Under the pieces are notes generated by a model, which worked only from the letters and a program-made list of their open reading frames with translations, did not search any database and was not told the origin of the DNA. Made by a program: the position numbers and the translations under genes. A stretch of DNA of 64,000 bases from Paenibacillus aquistagni (GTDB lineage: Bacteria; Bacillota; Bacilli; Paenibacillales; Paenibacillaceae), in assembly GCF_900177815.1 (NCBI RefSeq), contig NZ_FXAZ01000004.1, positions 186,001 to 250,000 on the forward strand. The letters are read 5' to 3'. Of this stretch, positions 54,385 through 62,400 are shown one piece after another; position 1 is the first letter of the stretch, and every line of letters starts with the position of its first letter.

Positions 54385-55163
54385 GTCTGGAACTGATTGA
54401 AGTAAGCAAGTCTTACCGCTTATCTGGCCAATCTTTGTTCCGTGCAAAGCGGGAGATGGCGGTTATGAATGTATCCTGCAGCTTGGAGGAAGGCAGGACG
54501 CTTGGGATTGTGGGCTCAAGCGGGTCGGGCAAGAGCACGCTCGGCAAGCTGATCGTAGGCTTAGTTAAGCCGGATGCTGGAGACATTCGGTATAAGGGCG
54601 AGAGCTTGTTGCGCCCTCAGGCTCGTCAGCGGCTCTTCTCCGAGCTTCAAATGGTATTTCAGGACAGTCGCAGTGCCGTGAATTCGCGCATGACGATTAA
54701 GGATATCGTGGCCGAACCGATACAGCACCGCGAACGATTAACGTCCTCTCAGCTGACGAAAAGGGTGGGTGACCTCCTCACAGCAGTGGAGCTGCGGCCA
54801 GAAGAGATGAATGGATATCCGCATCAGATCAGCGGCGGACAGCTGCAAAGGGTGTGCATCGCAAGAGCGCTGGCCGCAAAGCCGAGACTGATTGTGTGGG
54901 ATGAAGCGATCAGCAGCTTGGACGCTATGACCCAGTGGCAAATGATACAGCTGCTTCAGCGCTTGCAGAAGGAATACGCGATGTCTTATGTGTTCATTAC
55001 ACACAACCTGCAGGCGGTTCGCCATCTCGCAGATGAACTGATCGTGATGAGCAGGGGAGCCGTTGTGGAGCATCTTCAGGATGCCAAGCATTTGGACCAG
55101 CTCCGGCATCCAGAATCGCAAAGACTAGTTCAGGCGATGCTAACAAGCTATAGATCGACGTGA
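54381..55163 (+). CDS. nikE: nickel/metallophore ABC transporter ATPase (NikE/CntF type)
   Basis: A 260-residue second ATPase. Walker A is IVGSSGSGKSTLG, the Q-loop MVFQDSRSAVNSRMTI, the signature ISGGQLQR, Walker B LIVWDEAISSLD (Ala-Ile replacing the usual Pro-Thr, as in CntF/NikE-type proteins) and the H-loop ITHNLQAVRHLAD. ATG 54381 overlaps the nikD stop codon; a GTG at 54375 is also in frame. It is the last gene of the operon, followed by a clear terminator. Confidence 0.92.
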   Translation: MSLELIEVSKSYRLSGQSLFRAKREMAVMNVSCSLEEGRTLGIVGSSGSGKSTLGKLIVGLVKPDAGDIRYKGESLLRPQARQRLFSELQMVFQDSRSAVNSRMTIKDIVAEPIQHRERLTSSQLTKRVGDLLTAVELRPEEMNGYPHQISGGQLQRVCIARALAAKPRLIVWDEAISSLDAMTQWQMIQLLQRLQKEYAMSYVFITHNLQAVRHLADELIVMSRGAVVEHLQDAKHLDQLRHPESQRLVQAMLTSYRST

Positions 55164-55207
55164 GGTGAGCGGGCGGAATTCATTTTGGATATTAAATATA
55201 CATGATG

Positions 55208-55240
55208 TTAACGATGAAATGCATGCTATTAACGATGTAA
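55208..55240. repeat. direct repeat TTAACGATG before the operon terminator
   Basis: TTAACGATGAAAT at 55208-55220 and TTAACGATGTAAT at 55229-55241 are 21 bp apart, two helical turns. They lie after nikE and before its terminator; the purpose is unclear. Confidence 0.3.
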
Positions 55241-55249
55241 TACTATTTT

Positions 55250-55283
55250 GCGGTTCTCACCATGAGGGGAGAGCCGCTTTTTT
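55250..55283 (+). terminator. terminator of the metallophore operon
   Basis: GCGGTTCTC (55250-55258) pairs with GAGAGCCGC (55269-55277) with one G-T wobble, followed by six T residues. Confidence 0.85.
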
Positions 55284-55421
55284 ATGACATCCTCCGATAA
55301 TTTTCAACATATATCGCCTAATGTTTGAGAAATAAGAGGGTTTTTGGAAGAAAAATCATTCCATATTCGAATGGCTTCCGTTATCATAGATAAAAATAGA
55401 CATAGAAAAAGAGGGGATACT

Positions 55422-56123
55422 GTGAGAAAAAGATGGATACGATCCGTGATTTTGTCAACATCGCTATTGATAGCGGTATGGGGCATGTCCGCATGCAGCA
55501 GCGGCACAAGCAGCACAGCATCAGCTGATACTTCTGCGCTTGAGAAAAAAATCGTCGAGCTTGAAAATGAAAATAAGGCATTAAAGGCGAAACTGGAAGC
55601 TGCCGAGGGCTCGAATGACACAAATCGTGGCAATCAGGCCGTTAGCGAAGAAGAACCCGTTCAAGCAGTGGTGGCAGATAAGACGCCTACGCTTGAGGCC
55701 AACAAAGCCGTAACGGTGGACAAGTATGCGGAAGTGACTTTGCTTGGCTCGAAGTTCAAGAAGAAAGTAACACCGCCGAATCCCGACAGCTTCTATACAT
55801 ACTATGAAGTGAAGGAAAATGAAAATATTTATCTCGACACGGTGATCAAGGTTAAGAGTTTGCTCACGATCGGCAAGAGCGCAGATGAGTTTCTTTCGGT
55901 AGACGTACTGTACGATGGACAGTATGAATACGGCACTTTCTCCACGATTGAAGACCGTGGCGGCGCTGACTTTACCTATACGAATATTACGCGCATTGAA
56001 CCGCTGAAGTCTGGCGTTATTCACTTCTTGGCTGAAGTCCCGGAAGACATCAGCAAGGATGATAAGCCGGTTATGATTAAGGTAAAGATAGAGGATCAGG
56101 AGTATACGTTCCAAGTAAAATAA
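55422..56123 (+). CDS. lipoprotein with coiled coil and beta-rich domain
   Basis: The 233-residue product starts at GTG 55422 (GAGGGG just upstream). The lipoprotein signal ends at lipobox GMSAC (Cys near residue 26). A Ser/Thr linker, a short coiled coil (ALEKKIVELENENKALKAKL, about 38-58) and an acidic linker precede a beta-domain of about 140 residues without a recognised name (AEVTLLGSKFKKKVTPP... to the end), possibly an Ig-like surface domain. It has its own terminator and is separated from the metallophore operon by another. Confidence 0.7.
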   Translation: MRKRWIRSVILSTSLLIAVWGMSACSSGTSSTASADTSALEKKIVELENENKALKAKLEAAEGSNDTNRGNQAVSEEEPVQAVVADKTPTLEANKAVTVDKYAEVTLLGSKFKKKVTPPNPDSFYTYYEVKENENIYLDTVIKVKSLLTIGKSADEFLSVDVLYDGQYEYGTFSTIEDRGGADFTYTNITRIEPLKSGVIHFLAEVPEDISKDDKPVMIKVKIEDQEYTFQVK

Positions 56124-56144
56124 CATAACGCATAAGGTGAAGGA

Positions 56145-56176
56145 AGCAGCCCAATATCATGTTGGGCTGCTTTTTT
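56145..56176 (+). terminator. terminator after the coiled-coil lipoprotein gene
   Basis: AGCAGCCCAA (56145-56154) pairs perfectly with TTGGGCTGCT (56162-56171) around a 7-nt loop, followed by six T residues. Confidence 0.9.
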
Positions 56177-56393
56177 GGTTTGGCGAATGGATGATGACGC
56201 TGGAAGAAAGGGGAGAGCATGAAATGAATCTGGGAGCAACAACGCCTAGAAGACCATTTCAACTCATCTTCCTTATGAGGGGAACCCATTTGTTCCACTT
56301 ATCTAGAAGAGATGTATTAAATGTTTTATGGAATAAACAAATAATTCAAGGTGGATCTAATGTGTAACCATATACATAACTATATATAAATAA

Positions 56394-56437
56394 TTACATA
56401 TGTAAATATTGACGTTTACGTTAACAAGGAGTATTGT
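56394..56437 (+). promoter_or_regulatory. promoter and dyads before the MerR gene
   Basis: TTGACG (56409-56414) and TATTGT (56432-56437) are 17 bp apart. TTGACG-TTTA-CGTTAA (56409-56424) is a dyad covering the -35 box, and TTACATATGTAA (56394-56405) is a perfect palindrome just upstream. Either could be the MerR-type operator. Confidence 0.5.
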
Positions 56438-56466
56438 ATGAAGAGCAGAAGAACGGGGTGAAGGCA

Positions 56467-56877
56467 ATGAAGACCTACAAGATTGAAGAGGTGATGCGTG
56501 AAACAGGATTAACGAAGCGCACGCTTCGCTATTATGAGGAGCTTGGTATTATCCAGCCTCCTGATCGGAGTGAAGGCAATATTCGCTTGTATACCGATGC
56601 GGATATTCGTCGGATTCGACTGCTGATTGAAGCCAAAGAGGTGCTCGGCTTCTCGCTCTTAGAGCTTAAGCAGTTTGTGGATTGGAAGGAGCACCTCAGT
56701 GATGAGCATGATGAGCACAAGAAGCAAGGGAAAGCAAAGCCAGAGGCCTTGCTTACAGCAGAGGCGATGCTCGTAAATCAGCTTCAGCAGCTTGAGGGCA
56801 AGATGAAGCGCATGCAGGAGTTCAAGGGCTATATTGAGGAACTGCTGGAATCGGTTCGTGGCCATCTCGAAATATAA
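56467..56877 (+). CDS. MerR family transcriptional regulator
   Basis: A 136-residue regulator. The N-terminal winged helix is YKIEEVMRETGLTKRTLRYYEELGII with the RLYTDADIRRI wing, followed by a long dimerisation helix (about 80-136). No metal-binding Cys is present, so it probably senses a drug-like or organic effector. ATG 56467 is chosen because GAAGG and GGGGTG lie just upstream. The MFS exporter gene starts 18 bp later, so the pair is most likely a self-regulated efflux operon. Confidence 0.92.
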   Translation: MKTYKIEEVMRETGLTKRTLRYYEELGIIQPPDRSEGNIRLYTDADIRRIRLLIEAKEVLGFSLLELKQFVDWKEHLSDEHDEHKKQGKAKPEALLTAEAMLVNQLQQLEGKMKRMQEFKGYIEELLESVRGHLEI

Positions 56878-56895
56878 AGAGGAGGAAAGCAATGC

Positions 56896-58101
56896 ATGTT
56901 AACAGAAGCACAAAAAAGCAGGGGTAGAAAAATTACGATCTTCGCAACCTTCCTAGCATTCATGGGGATCGGAATCGTGGATCCGCTGCTGCCAATTATT
57001 GCGGAACAGCTGGGGGCTAACCATGCACAGGTTGAGATGCTGTTCACGGCTTACATTTTTACGATGGCGATTATGATGCTCCCTGTCGGGATGCTGGTGT
57101 CAAAAGTGGGGGATAAACGAATGATGGTCATGGGGATGGCCATTGTGACCGTCTTTGCCCTGCTGTGCGGCTTCTCCAATTCCATCTTGGAGCTGTCCTT
57201 ATTCCGTGCAGGCTGGGGTCTTGGCAACTCGATGTTCTTTGCGACGGCGATGACGCTCCTGATCTCCTTATCGCCAACGGTATCTGGGGCTGTCGGTGCT
57301 TATGAGGCAGCGATTGGGCTTGGCATGGCAGGCGGACCGCTTGTTGGGGGATTGCTGAGCAGCTCCTGGCGCTATCCCTTTATGATGACGGGCGTATTGA
57401 TCTTTATTGCCTTCATCCTCGTTCTCTCTCAGGTCAAAGCACCCGAGAATCATCACACAGGCGCGAAGCGCAAAGCGGCAGGCTTCAAGGAGCTGGCTCA
57501 TCTGCTGTCTTATAAGCCGTTCCTGCGTGGTGCCATTGCAGGAATGCTGTACAACTACGGCTTCTTCGTGATCTTGGCATATTCGCCACTTGTCATTAAG
57601 CTGTCTGCGATTCAGCTCGGGCTTGTGTTCTTTGGCTGGGGCCTGCTGCTCGCATTTGGCTCTGCTAAGCTGGCTCATGCGCTTGAGACGAAGTATACGC
57701 CAGAACAGATTCTGAAGTTCAGCTTGTTTGGCTTTGCGATCATCATTTTCCTATTGTTCTTTCTGCACAATACTGCGATCCAGATCGCGCTTGTCGTCTT
57801 GTCTGGCTTATTGTGCGGCTTGAACAATGCCTTGTTCACAAGCCATGTGATGGGCGTATCTCCTTATGAACGCGGCATTACGTCTGGGGTGTACAACTTC
57901 GTGCGCTGGCTCGGTGCGGCGATTGCACCGCTGTTGTCTGGTGTGATCGGCGGCGCGATCAGCCCATTCGCCCCTTATGGTGTGGCGGGTATTCTGCTTG
58001 TGATTGCAGGAGGCCTGATGTTTATTCGAGTGAAGCATACGCTGTCTTCGCACGCAGCACAAATGCAAGCAGCGGATTCGTCGGCAGGAGCGACCGTCTA
58101 G
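56896..58101 (+). CDS. MFS drug-efflux transporter
   Basis: A 401-residue twelve-helix exporter. FMGIGIVDPLLPIIAEQL is the typical helix 1 of drug:proton antiporters, LPVGMLVSKVGDKR is motif A, and GLGMAGGPLVGGLL is motif C of the exporters. GGAGG lies at 56881, and ATG 56896 is the in-frame start. It is co-transcribed with the MerR gene, which would respond to its substrate. The compound exported is unknown. Confidence 0.9.
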   Translation: MLTEAQKSRGRKITIFATFLAFMGIGIVDPLLPIIAEQLGANHAQVEMLFTAYIFTMAIMMLPVGMLVSKVGDKRMMVMGMAIVTVFALLCGFSNSILELSLFRAGWGLGNSMFFATAMTLLISLSPTVSGAVGAYEAAIGLGMAGGPLVGGLLSSSWRYPFMMTGVLIFIAFILVLSQVKAPENHHTGAKRKAAGFKELAHLLSYKPFLRGAIAGMLYNYGFFVILAYSPLVIKLSAIQLGLVFFGWGLLLAFGSAKLAHALETKYTPEQILKFSLFGFAIIIFLLFFLHNTAIQIALVVLSGLLCGLNNALFTSHVMGVSPYERGITSGVYNFVRWLGAAIAPLLSGVIGGAISPFAPYGVAGILLVIAGGLMFIRVKHTLSSHAAQMQAADSSAGATV

Positions 58102-58136
58102 TTTTTCTTGCACGAAACGCACAACATACACAAAAC

Positions 58137-58193
58137 AAAGCCAAGCAGGGCAAGAAGCGGTGTTCGCCGCTTCCTTCCAGCTTGGCTTTTATT
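58137..58193. terminator. bidirectional long-hairpin terminator
   Basis: AAAGCCAAGC (58137-58146) pairs with GCTTGGCTTT (58180-58189), and an inner GAAGCGG/CCGCTTC stem stacks inside. A T-rich run follows on the plus strand. It lies between the convergent MFS and fabI genes. Confidence 0.75.
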
Positions 58194-58312
58194 TTCGCTC
58201 TACTGCACTCTACTGTACTAGGAATGCTGCATTCGCATATCCGTGCTCATGTTGTGTTGAGCTGCTGCCTTGCGTGCACAAGTCTAGCTTTGTAATTTTG
58301 GGCGATGCAGAA

Positions 58313-59092
58313 CTAGCCCATAATATTGTAGCCAGAGTCTACATACACAATCTCACCTGTAACGCCGCGGGACAGATGGCTCATCATTGCAATAGTCATA
58401 TCGCCAACCTCTTCTTGCGTAACATTGCGCTTCAATGGGGATTCCTCTTCGATCACATGAAGGATGCGATTGAAGGAAGGAACGCCTTTGGCTGCCAATG
58501 TCTTGATAGCGCCAGCGGAGATGGCATTTACACGAATGTTGTATTTGCCAAGGTCAGAGGCAAGGTACCGAACGGATGCCTCAAGGGAAGCCTTCGCAAT
58601 GCCCATGACGTTGTAGCCTTCAACCACGCGCTCTGCGCCGAGATAGCTCATCGTAATGATCGAGCCGCCTTCCGTCATATACGGCTTTGCTGCTTTTGCC
58701 ACAGCGATCAAGGAGTAGGCACTTGTATCCTGTGCGAATGCGAAGCCTTCTCTAGACGTATCGACGAAGTCGCTCTTCAGATCCTCAGCATGCGCGAATG
58801 CGATGGAGTGAACAACGCCATGAATAGTGCCTACCTCTTCTCCGATCTTGGAGAAAGCGGCCTCAATGCTCTCATCGCTGTTGATATCGCAAGGGAGCAC
58901 CAGCTTTGGCTCGATGTTGTTGGCCTCAATCAGCTTCTCAAGCTTCGCAAGAGAACGCTCCTTGCGGTAGGTGAAGATGAGGTTCGCGCCCGCTTGAATA
59001 AGCGACTTCGCAACGCCCCATGCCAGGCTGCGCTCATTGGCCACACCCATGACAACGATATTCTTACCTTTCAACTTCAGCAAATCTTCCAT
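58313..59092 (-). CDS. fabI: enoyl-[acyl-carrier-protein] reductase (NADH-type, FabI)
   Basis: A 259-residue short-chain reductase for the last step of fatty-acid elongation. The FabI cofactor pattern GVANERSLAWGVAKSL (in place of GxxxGxG), the HSIAFAHAEDL region, SYLGAERVVEGYNVMGIAKASLEA with the catalytic Tyr-x6-Lys, and the substrate loop after AISAGAIKTLAAKGV are all present. AAGGAGG precedes ATG 59092; an in-frame extension to 59125 has none. A FapR-like box overlaps its predicted start point. Confidence 0.95.
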   Translation of the reverse strand: MEDLLKLKGKNIVVMGVANERSLAWGVAKSLIQAGANLIFTYRKERSLAKLEKLIEANNIEPKLVLPCDINSDESIEAAFSKIGEEVGTIHGVVHSIAFAHAEDLKSDFVDTSREGFAFAQDTSAYSLIAVAKAAKPYMTEGGSIITMSYLGAERVVEGYNVMGIAKASLEASVRYLASDLGKYNIRVNAISAGAIKTLAAKGVPSFNRILHVIEEESPLKRNVTQEEVGDMTIAMMSHLSRGVTGEIVYVDSGYNIMG

Positions 59093-59188
59093 GTGATCCT
59101 CCTTAGGATATATAACATACATCATGTCTTATTGTAAGTATCATTATGATGGATAGCTGCCGCTAATGGCTAATATTAATAGCTGCTC

Positions 59189-59238
59189 TTAGCAGCTGCT
59201 ACTAATCCAAAGTATATCATATTTGAACAAGTTTGAAA
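59189..59238 (-). promoter_or_regulatory. FapR-like operator and promoter of fabI
   Basis: TTAGCAGCTGCTACTAA (59189-59205, plus strand) matches about 13 of 17 positions of the B. subtilis FapR box TTAGTACCTGATACTAA when read on the minus strand. On that strand TTTCAA (59233-59238) and TATACT (59211-59216) are 16 bp apart, which places the start point at about 59204, inside the box. FapR would repress fabI until malonyl-CoA accumulates. Confidence 0.7.
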
Positions 59239-59360
59239 CGATATCCACTTCTATTTAGAAGCGATAGGTGAACTAACAGAAGTAGCAACGGACGATTAAT
59301 AGAACCCTTTCGCTGTCGTTTATCCGCTGGTTGCCTAGTCTTAGGAAGCTCGCGAAGCAC

Positions 59361-59906
59361 TTACTTCCAATGCTGCTCGATAAATGCATCTCGACCGGAG
59401 ACAGCGCGATCCTGCTTGTAGTGCTCGGGCTCCTTGCGATAATAATCCTGATGATAGTCCTCAGCAGGATAGAACACCATTGCATCTCGAATAGGCGTCA
59501 CAATCGGCTTGTCGAAGCGTCCGCTGTGCATGAGCGCTTCCCTTGAAGCTTCAGCAAGCTCTCGCTGCTCTTCATTATGAACAAAGATGGCGGTTGTGTA
59601 GGATTCGCCGCGATCTTGGAACTGGCCGCCGTCATCTGTCGGATCGATCTGCGCCCAGAACAGCTCAAGCATTTGCTTATATGAGATAAGCGACGGATCA
59701 TACGTAATCTGAACGGCCTCAAGATGGCCTGACGTTTGGGTCTTCACCTGTTCATAGGAAGGATTGTCCACATGTCCGCCTGTATAGCCGGAGATGACAG
59801 CGTGGACGCCGTCCCATTGGTCGAAGGGCTTGACCATGCACCAGAAGCAGCCGCCTGCAAAGGTAGCGAGCTGAAGATGGGGAGCTTGTGATTGTTGTGA
59901 GGCCAT
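59361..59906 (-). CDS. msrA: peptide methionine (S)-S-oxide reductase
   Basis: The 181-residue MsrA has the nucleophilic Cys 20 in FAGGCFWCM, GVHAVISGYTGGHVDNPSYEQV, GHLEAVQITYDP, and the FWAQIDPTDDGGQFQDRGESYTTAIF block. It repairs protein-bound methionine-S-sulfoxide with thioredoxin. AGGAGGG precedes ATG 59906. It is a separate unit; the free-Met R-specific enzyme lies at 37836-38327. Confidence 0.95.
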   Translation of the reverse strand: MASQQSQAPHLQLATFAGGCFWCMVKPFDQWDGVHAVISGYTGGHVDNPSYEQVKTQTSGHLEAVQITYDPSLISYKQMLELFWAQIDPTDDGGQFQDRGESYTTAIFVHNEEQRELAEASREALMHSGRFDKPIVTPIRDAMVFYPAEDYHQDYYRKEPEHYKQDRAVSGRDAFIEQHWK

Positions 59907-60016
59907 GATTACCCTCCTGTTCTTGTCTTGGTATAAGCTTCATTATATATTTTATTATCAAAAAAAGGGCATTTTCGCACTGTGTTGCTAGTGTACAGCG
60001 TTTTGAGCGCCTTGTG

Positions 60017-60033
60017 AAGCGAATGATTCGCTT
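60017..60033. repeat. 17-bp palindrome AAGCGAAT-G-ATTCGCTT
   Basis: The two 8-bp arms are perfect with a single central base. This shape suits a dimeric repressor site better than an RNA hairpin. It lies in the msrA/radical SAM divergent region. Confidence 0.5.
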
Positions 60034-60214
60034 TGTCTTATCTGCATGGTCTCATGTGCTTTGTCTATCATCAAAGACATTCGATCTTATTGCCTTCAAG
60101 TTATATCAGCGATATTCGTGAGATGCCTTTGATTGGAGCTTCCAGAATGATTTCTTGAGTGCTGTGACTTCCTCCATTGACGCGAAAGAAGCACATTCGT
60201 TACGGTATGGGATG

Positions 60215-60230
60215 GCATGCACCTGCATGC
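60215..60230. repeat. 16-bp dyad GCATGCA-CC-TGCATGC
   Basis: Perfect 7-bp arms lie about 32 bp before the radical SAM start codon, a likely operator or leader hairpin position. Confidence 0.45.
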
Positions 60231-60261
60231 ACAACACGTCATGTGACGCTGCGGAGATAGG

Positions 60262-62079
60262 ATGTTAGTCAAAATGAAAACCATTGTTGCGGCAATCAAT
60301 GCCAAATATATACACACCGCGCTATCCCTTCGATTGCTGAAGGCGTATGCCCAAGATGCCTTTGAGATTGAGATGGCTGAATATACCGTGAAGGACCCTG
60401 CGCTTCATATTGTCACTGATCTATATAATCGCAAGCCGGATGTAGTCGGCTTCTCCTGTTATATCTGGAATATAGAAGAGACGCTGAACTGCGTATCCTT
60501 GTTGAAAAAAGTGCTGCCCCACGTTCGCATCATACTTGGCGGCCCTGAGGTATCCTTTGACCCTGAGCACTTCATGAATCGAGAAGCAGGAATCGATGTC
60601 ATCGTGATGGGGGAAGGAGAAGCTGCCTTCAAAGCGATCCTGACCGCTTATTCGGAGGATCGGGCGCTTCATCATATTCCCGGCATTGCTTGGCGGGGAC
60701 TTAGCAATAATCAGGTGTACGAAGGACAGACCGCACAAGCAGAGCGCATATTTATTCAACCTCAGGCGGATAAGATTGTGTTGGATTCGATCCCTTCCCC
60801 TTATCGCTTAGAAGAGGACGCACAGGAGATCAGCAAGCGCATCGTTTATTTTGAAACGAGCCGGGGCTGTCCATTCAGCTGTCAATTCTGCTTGTCGAGC
60901 ACCGAGGTAGGCGTGCGGTACTTTGACAAGGAGCAGGTGAAGGCGGACCTGCTGTACCTTATCCAGCATGGAGCAAGAACGATCAAATTTCTGGATCGGA
61001 CCTTTAACATCAATCGGGAATATGCGCTCGATATTTTTCAGTTTCTGATCGATCATCATAATGGCTGTGTGTTTCAATTCGAGATCACAGCGGATATTAT
61101 GCGGCCAGAGGTGCTCGCTTTCCTGAATGAGCATGCGCCGAAAGGCATCTTCCGCTTTGAGATTGGCGTCCAGTCGACGAATGAGGAGACGATGCGCTTG
61201 GTGAAGCGCAGACAGAACTGGGATAAGCTGTGCCGAACCGTCAATCTGGTGAAGGAGGGCGGGAAGATTGATCAGCATCTTGATCTGATCGCAGGTCTTC
61301 CTGGAGAGGACTACGACTCTTTCCGCAACACTTTCAATGACGTATTCGCTTTGCGCCCAGAAGAGCTGCAGCTTGGTTTCCTGAAGCTCCTCCGTGGAAC
61401 TGGACTGCGGCGAGACGCCGAGCGCTACCATTATCAATACATGGAGGATGCGCCGTATGAGATGCTGTCCAATGATGTGCTTTCCTTTGGCGATGTGGTC
61501 AGGATCAAACAAACCGAGGACATTTTAGAGAAGTATTGGAATGATCATCGAGCAGATCATACGATCGAGATGCTGCTGGCACTAGCCTTTGATACGCCAT
61601 GGGACTTTTTCCAGAGGTTCGGGACCTATTGGGCGGAGCAGGGCTGGTCAAGGATCGGACACCAGCTCGCCGATTTGTTTGTGCGCTTGGAGCAGTTTCT
61701 TGCCGCGGAGCAAGTTCAGCACCAAGGCGCGATCCGAGGAATGATGCAGCTGGATTATCTGCTTCAGCATAAGCACAAGCCTCGGACGATTTGGTGGGAG
61801 GCCCTGCCTAAGCAGGAGATGAGCGAGTGGATGTCCTATGCGGCAGCACATGCTTCGACGCTGTCCTCGGCGCAGGGTGATGCTGACGGCACGTTGGAGT
61901 GGACCGAGGGATATTTGCACAAGCATGCCATGGTTCACAGGCTTCCCTTTGATCTTGCGCATTGGCATGAGCATCGCGAGCTGGATGACGGCAAGGAGAC
62001 GGTGCTGTTAGTATTGTTCGGCAATGCGGCATCGAAGGCTGAGGAGCAAGGAGACCGCCGCTGGAACATCATTTATTAA
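60262..62079 (+). CDS. B12-binding-domain radical SAM protein (DUF4080 type)
   Basis: A 605-residue protein. The N-terminal B12-binding Rossmann domain (about 5-135) contains VVGFSCYIWN and IILGGPEVSFDP. The radical SAM core has the cluster Cys 203, 207 and 210 in RGCPFSCQFC, then GARTIKFLDRTFN and FRFEIGVQSTNEETM. A helical C-terminal domain of about 210 residues is of the DUF4080 type. No DxHxxG cobalamin motif is visible in the B12 domain, so cobalamin may bind base-on or not at all. Such enzymes methylate or rearrange unactivated carbon; the substrate is unknown. GGAG precedes ATG 60262. Confidence 0.88.
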   Translation: MLVKMKTIVAAINAKYIHTALSLRLLKAYAQDAFEIEMAEYTVKDPALHIVTDLYNRKPDVVGFSCYIWNIEETLNCVSLLKKVLPHVRIILGGPEVSFDPEHFMNREAGIDVIVMGEGEAAFKAILTAYSEDRALHHIPGIAWRGLSNNQVYEGQTAQAERIFIQPQADKIVLDSIPSPYRLEEDAQEISKRIVYFETSRGCPFSCQFCLSSTEVGVRYFDKEQVKADLLYLIQHGARTIKFLDRTFNINREYALDIFQFLIDHHNGCVFQFEITADIMRPEVLAFLNEHAPKGIFRFEIGVQSTNEETMRLVKRRQNWDKLCRTVNLVKEGGKIDQHLDLIAGLPGEDYDSFRNTFNDVFALRPEELQLGFLKLLRGTGLRRDAERYHYQYMEDAPYEMLSNDVLSFGDVVRIKQTEDILEKYWNDHRADHTIEMLLALAFDTPWDFFQRFGTYWAEQGWSRIGHQLADLFVRLEQFLAAEQVQHQGAIRGMMQLDYLLQHKHKPRTIWWEALPKQEMSEWMSYAAAHASTLSSAQGDADGTLEWTEGYLHKHAMVHRLPFDLAHWHEHRELDDGKETVLLVLFGNAASKAEEQGDRRWNIIY

Positions 62080-62400
62080 TAGGGTATATGGACCAACGAA
62101 GCAGCCGGTCTGAACAATCATGTTCAGGCGGGCTGTTTTTTGCTTGATGCGTGCATAACATCCAAGATAGGCCTTCGTGGTTAGTGTTCAACCTTATTGA
62201 GTCGTTTGCTTGCACGTCAAATCTAGCAAATCGATGAAAGGTATGCTAGGCCGCCTGAATTGATAGACTGGAAGGTAGAGGGTGAGAAGCAAGAATGAGA
62301 TCCGGCTGCATTGGATTAACATTTGTTTAAATGGAGTTTACATTGCTCTTGTACGATGGAGTCAGATCAAGACAGAGGTTGAAATAAAGGAGTGGAAGAT
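62080..62400. other. intergenic region before the ABC exporter gene
   Basis: After the terminator at 62102-62140 about 260 bp remain. I see AT-rich stretches and a CTAGCA/TGCTAG pairing near 62223-62250, but no convincing -35/-10 pair and no small gene. Confidence 0.35.
62102..62141 (+). terminator. terminator after the radical SAM gene
   Basis: CAGCC and CTGAAC pair with GTTCAG and GGCTG around a short internal mismatch and a 6-nt loop; six T residues follow. Confidence 0.8.

Larger units (their letters stand above)
56124..56466. other. intergenic region before the MerR gene
   Basis: The region holds the terminator of the lipoprotein gene at its start and the MerR promoter and dyads at its end. 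A 46-codon frame from ATG 56224 has a weak GGGGAG ahead of it but no recognisable content. Confidence 0.4.
59907..60261. other. divergent intergenic region between msrA and the radical SAM gene
   Basis: These 355 bp hold both promoters and two clear palindromes (60017-60033 and 60215-60230), listed separately. No small gene with a ribosome site was found. Confidence 0.4.

Noticed and set aside
47658-55163. Ordinary staphylopine/opine metallophore operon
   Set aside because: No CntL, CntM or CntK-like gene is present in the stretch; the only biosynthetic gene is SbnA-like.
56224-56367. 46-codon frame after the lipoprotein terminator
   Set aside because: The weak GGGGAG spacing and unrecognisable product are not enough to call a gene.
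60808-61512. 234-codon minus-strand frame inside the radical SAM gene
   Set aside because: Antisense shadow without ribosome site or family features.
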